Origin: Jiangella mangrovi
GTDB taxonomy: Bacteria; Actinomycetota; Actinomycetes; Jiangellales; Jiangellaceae
Assembly (NCBI RefSeq): GCF_014204975.1
Contig: NZ_JACHMM010000001.1
Location: 6,944,037 to 7,008,036 of the forward strand
Reading direction: 5' to 3'
DNA: 64,000 bases
Shown here: piece by piece, positions 61,463-64,000 of the stretch
Layout of the letters: every line of letters begins with the position of its first letter
How positions within the stretch are numbered: position 1 is the first letter of the stretch
Made by a program: the position numbers and the translations under genes
Notes under the pieces: model-generated
Database searches by the model: none
What the model was told of the DNA's origin: nothing
What the model saw: only the letters and a program-made list of their open reading frames with translations

Positions 61463-61547
61463 GAGGGGTTCCTCCAGGGAATGAGCGACATTGCTTCTCG
61501 AAACCCCGCGGCGTGCCGGCGCCTGCGGTCGGTCCAACGACTGCTGA

Positions 61548-62411
61548 TCAGGCGGGCTGCGGCACCACTCCTCTCAGGAAGGACAGGCCGTCAACGGCGA
61601 TCGCGTCCTGACTCGCGGCGAGCGGCCGCCAGATGGAGGCCGCCGTCGCGATCGTCGCGTTGTCGGCGGTGAAGGACTCGATGACGAGCGGGCCGGTGTA
61701 GCCCGCGGCATCGAGCGCGGCGACGATCGCCGGCCAGTCGAGGTGGTCCGCGCCCGGCGCGCCGCGGTCGTTGGCGCACACCTGCACGTGCGCGATGCGG
61801 CCGGCCGCCCGCGCGATCGCGCCGGTGACGGACTGCTCCTCGATGTTCATGTGGTAGACGTCCAGCGCCAGGCCGATGCCTTCGGCCGGGAGCCCGTCGA
61901 TCGCCTCGAGCGCCTGGTCGACGGTGTTGATCAGGCTGGTCTCGTAACGATTCAGCGGCTCTACGGCGACGGTGACGCCAGTGGCGCGCGCGTGCTCGAC
62001 GACCGGGGCCAGGCCCTCGCGCAGCTCGGCGTACCGGTCCGCCCGCTCGGCCGGCGTCATCCGCCAGGTCCGCCCGACCGACGCGTAGGCCGGCCCGGCG
62101 ATGGCCGGCGCGCCCACGGTCGCGGCGACGTCGACGACGTGGCGCAGGTAGTCGCGGGTCCGGGCGACGGTGTCCGCGTCAGTGGCGACCAGCTCGCGGC
62201 CGTCGCCCATGACCAGCGCGACCGCCGCCGAGAGGCCGTGGTCGCCCAGGACCTTCGCCGCCCGGGCGGGATCCCAGTCGCCGGGGTTCTCGACCGGCAG
62301 CTCGACGACGTCGAACCCCCAGTCGCGGATCCGCGGCGCCAGCTCGGCGAGGGTGGCGTCGGTGAGCGGCGACGTCCACACCCAGGTGTTGACCCCGAAG
62401 CGTCGGGTCAT
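61548..62411 (-). CDS. Sugar epimerase/isomerase (D-tagatose/psicose 3-epimerase-like)
   Basis: 287 residues, cytoplasmic. FGVNTWVWTSPLTD at the N-terminus, then WGFDVVELPVE, AVEPLNRYETS, LALDVYHMNIEE, HVQVCANDRGAPG and LVIESF give the metal ligands (Glu, Asp, His, Glu) and the ketose 3-epimerase-like character. Strong RBS GAGGAG before the ATG. It lies between the solute-binding protein and a ThuA-type exoprotein gene. Confidence 0.9.
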   Translation of the reverse strand: MTRRFGVNTWVWTSPLTDATLAELAPRIRDWGFDVVELPVENPGDWDPARAAKVLGDHGLSAAVALVMGDGRELVATDADTVARTRDYLRHVVDVAATVGAPAIAGPAYASVGRTWRMTPAERADRYAELREGLAPVVEHARATGVTVAVEPLNRYETSLINTVDQALEAIDGLPAEGIGLALDVYHMNIEEQSVTGAIARAAGRIAHVQVCANDRGAPGADHLDWPAIVAALDAAGYTGPLVIESFTADNATIATAASIWRPLAASQDAIAVDGLSFLRGVVPQPA

Positions 62412-62436
62412 CGGTCGGGTCTCCTCTCCCCCGAGC

Positions 62437-62480
62437 CCCGCCGATCACCGGCACGCTGCGGCGTACCGGTGATCGGCGGG
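62437..62480 (-). terminator. 15-bp stem-loop after the solute-binding protein gene
   Basis: CCCGCCGATCACCGG and CCGGTGATCGGCGGG perfectly complementary; the 14-nt loop can add ACGC/GCGT pairs. It lies 22 bp beyond the stop at 62502. Confidence 0.7.
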
Positions 62481-62501
62481 TGACCGGGTGCGGTCAGCGG
62501 G

Positions 62502-63737
62502 TCAGCGGTCCTGCCAGGCCGCCGGGAAGCCCGGCAGGTCCTCGCCGCCGAACTTGGCGTAGTGCAGGGCGGGCATGTCGGCGTTGCGCTCGAGGTAGTC
62601 GTCGCGCTCGGCCTCGGTGATCTCGTCCTGCGGGAGCACCCACTCCGAGGGCACCTGCTCGCCGGCCCAGATCATGGTCGCGGCGAGGATCGGGGTGCGC
62701 CACTGGAAGTTCGAGTAGACCGGAGCGACGGCGGTCATGCCGGTCTCCTGCCACTTGCGCATGAAGCTCAGCTCGTCCTCGCCGGCCATGACCGGGTAGT
62801 CGTTGCCGGTGTCCTCGAACGCCTCGATGGCCGCGACGGCGCCGTCACCGGCGTCCATCCAGATGCCGTCGACCTCGCCGCGCTGCAGGTACTGCGTGAC
62901 GATGTTCTTGATCTCCGCGCCGTCGCCGCCGGTGAACTCGTCGCCGAGCACCTCCAGCTCGCTGTCGGCGAAGATCTCCTGCGCCGCCGCCCAGCGATTC
63001 TCCAGCACGTCGACACCCGGCAGGATGCGCAGCGCCAGCACCGTCGAGCCCGGCTCGAGGTTGTCGACCAGGAACTCCGCCGCGTCGGCGCCGTACGCGT
63101 AGCCGCCGATCGGGTGGATGAACGTCACCATGCAGTCGGTGTTGACGCCGCGGTCGAACACGATGACCGGCACGCCGCTCGCGCAGGCCGCCTCGACGGC
63201 CGGAGTGAGCGTCGCCGTCGTCGACGGCGAGATGATGATCGCGTTGCAGTCGCCGGCGTCGATGAACGCCTGGATGTCGGAGATCTGCTGGTTGTCGTCG
63301 TCGGCGGCGTCGGACACCCGGAACTCGCCGATCAGGCCCTGCTGCTGCAGCACCTCGACCTGCTGCTGCATGGTGATCCAGCCGGTGACGCGCCACGGGT
63401 TGCTGACCGAGGCGTTGGAGAAGCAGAGCGTGTTGCCGTCCTGCGCGAACTCCGCGGTGTCGACGTACTCGGGCTCGATCGCCTGCAGCCACGGCGTGGC
63501 CGGGTCACCTTCGGGCTCGATGTCACGCTGGGCGAGCTGGCGCTCGAAGTCGGCGCGGACGAAGAACTCGCCGTCCGCCGTCTCCTGCTCCGGCTCCTCC
63601 TCGCCCTCGGCGCCCGGGTCCTCGGCGGCCGCGGACTCGTCGGGTGCCGCGGTGTCGGCCGGCTCGTCGGTGGTGCAGGCCGCGAGCATCAGGGCCGCGG
63701 CAGCCGCTGCCGCCAGTAGAGCGCGCGTAGTGCGCAT
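62502..63737 (-). CDS. Sugar ABC transporter solute-binding lipoprotein
   Basis: 411 residues. Signal with lipobox LMLAAC (Cys21), a long acidic linker (DEPADT..., EDPGAEGEEEPEQ), then a class-I periplasmic binding fold: NTLCFSNASVSNPWRVTGW, ISDIQAFIDAGDCNAIIISPS, VPVIVFDRGVNTD, and GIWMDAGDGAVAAIEAF. Larger than the binding protein at 35520 and not closely related. ATG 63737 with AAGGAGGGGG. Follows the permease gene by 34 bp. Confidence 0.92.
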   Translation of the reverse strand: MRTTRALLAAAAAAALMLAACTTDEPADTAAPDESAAAEDPGAEGEEEPEQETADGEFFVRADFERQLAQRDIEPEGDPATPWLQAIEPEYVDTAEFAQDGNTLCFSNASVSNPWRVTGWITMQQQVEVLQQQGLIGEFRVSDAADDDNQQISDIQAFIDAGDCNAIIISPSTTATLTPAVEAACASGVPVIVFDRGVNTDCMVTFIHPIGGYAYGADAAEFLVDNLEPGSTVLALRILPGVDVLENRWAAAQEIFADSELEVLGDEFTGGDGAEIKNIVTQYLQRGEVDGIWMDAGDGAVAAIEAFEDTGNDYPVMAGEDELSFMRKWQETGMTAVAPVYSNFQWRTPILAATMIWAGEQVPSEWVLPQDEITEAERDDYLERNADMPALHYAKFGGEDLPGFPAAWQDR

Positions 63738-63771
63738 CGTTCCCCCTCCTTGGGTGACGATCACAAATGGG

Positions 63772-64000
63772 TCAGGACTGCGTTGCGGGTTGGGGTTGGG
63801 TCGGGACTTCCTGGTGGTGCCGGGGACGCGCCCTCTCACGGGCCGCATAGGCGACAGCCGCGATGATGATCACGCCTTGGACCGCCGGCCTGATGGTCGA
63901 CGGCAAGCTCAGCTGGTTGAACAGGACGAACAGCGCCTCGAGCGTGAGCGCACCGGCCATGGCGGCGATGACGGAGCCCTTGCCGCCGCCGAGCACGACA
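63772..64000 (-). CDS. Sugar ABC transporter permease, C-terminal end only
   Basis: Only the last 76 codons are inside the window. VVLGGGKGSVIAAMAGALTL is the C-terminal conserved loop of ribose-type permeases (BPD_transp_2), followed by a final TM helix (RPAVQGVIIIAAVAYAA) and a polar tail. Upstream partner of the solute-binding protein. Confidence 0.88.
   Translation of the reverse strand, partial: VVLGGGKGSVIAAMAGALTLEALFVLFNQLSLPSTIRPAVQGVIIIAAVAYAARERARPRHHQEVPTQPQPATQS

Overview
The window is very GC-rich (about 70%), with G/C third positions, many GTG starts and tightly overlapping operons. It carries an OmpR-type two-component pair, a class F sortase, a HrdB-like sigma factor, Tat- and lipobox-exported proteins and sugar ABC/ROK loci. 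Together these indicate a soil-type, high-GC Actinomycete. A Jiangella-like genome is my guess from gene content, not something proved by the sequence. No rRNA, tRNA, CRISPR array or transposase gene was seen.

Layout. 1-3540 (minus): a truncated lipoprotein gene, a PepSY protein and a sensor kinase/response regulator pair, separated by a large palindromic repeat element. 3743-16340 (plus): a HupE/UreJ-like membrane protein, a giant metallophosphatase/beta-propeller exoprotein, an Asp/Gly-rich surface protein with its class F sortase, a small lipoprotein, a divergent TetR/SRPBCC pair with a clear operator, and an S8 serine protease. 16495-18113 (minus): a hypothetical gene and a sigma-70 factor. 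18212-27628 (minus): an ebo-type operon with 4-bp gene overlaps, in which a myo-inositol-phosphate-synthase-like protein is the cyclitol-forming candidate, plus a UbiA prenyltransferase, EboA, a TatD/EboB hydrolase, EboE, an EboF phosphatase and three xylose-isomerase-like TIM barrels.

27668-64000 (all minus): a carbohydrate region. It has five large secreted proteins built on a GSDH-type (PQQ sugar dehydrogenase-like) beta-propeller, three of them with an N-terminal ThuA domain and a variable string of PKD, CBM, ConA-like, DUF1080 and C-terminal helical modules. Around them are a Gfo/Idh/MocA oxidoreductase, three sugar isomerase/epimerase-like proteins (one Tat-exported, one cytoplasmic in this region, more in the ebo operon), two ROK regulators, one complete sugar ABC transporter and the end of a second.

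Working model (inference): ThuA, Gfo/Idh, DUF1080 and TIM-barrel proteins are all linked in the literature to 3-keto-glycoside chemistry, so the region plausibly oxidises and cleaves glycosides outside the cell, imports products through the ABC systems and is controlled by the ROK proteins. Intergenic DNA is rich in long palindromes. One palindrome lies in frame inside the prenyltransferase gene, and a composite element of about 450 bp occurs twice, 49 kb apart.
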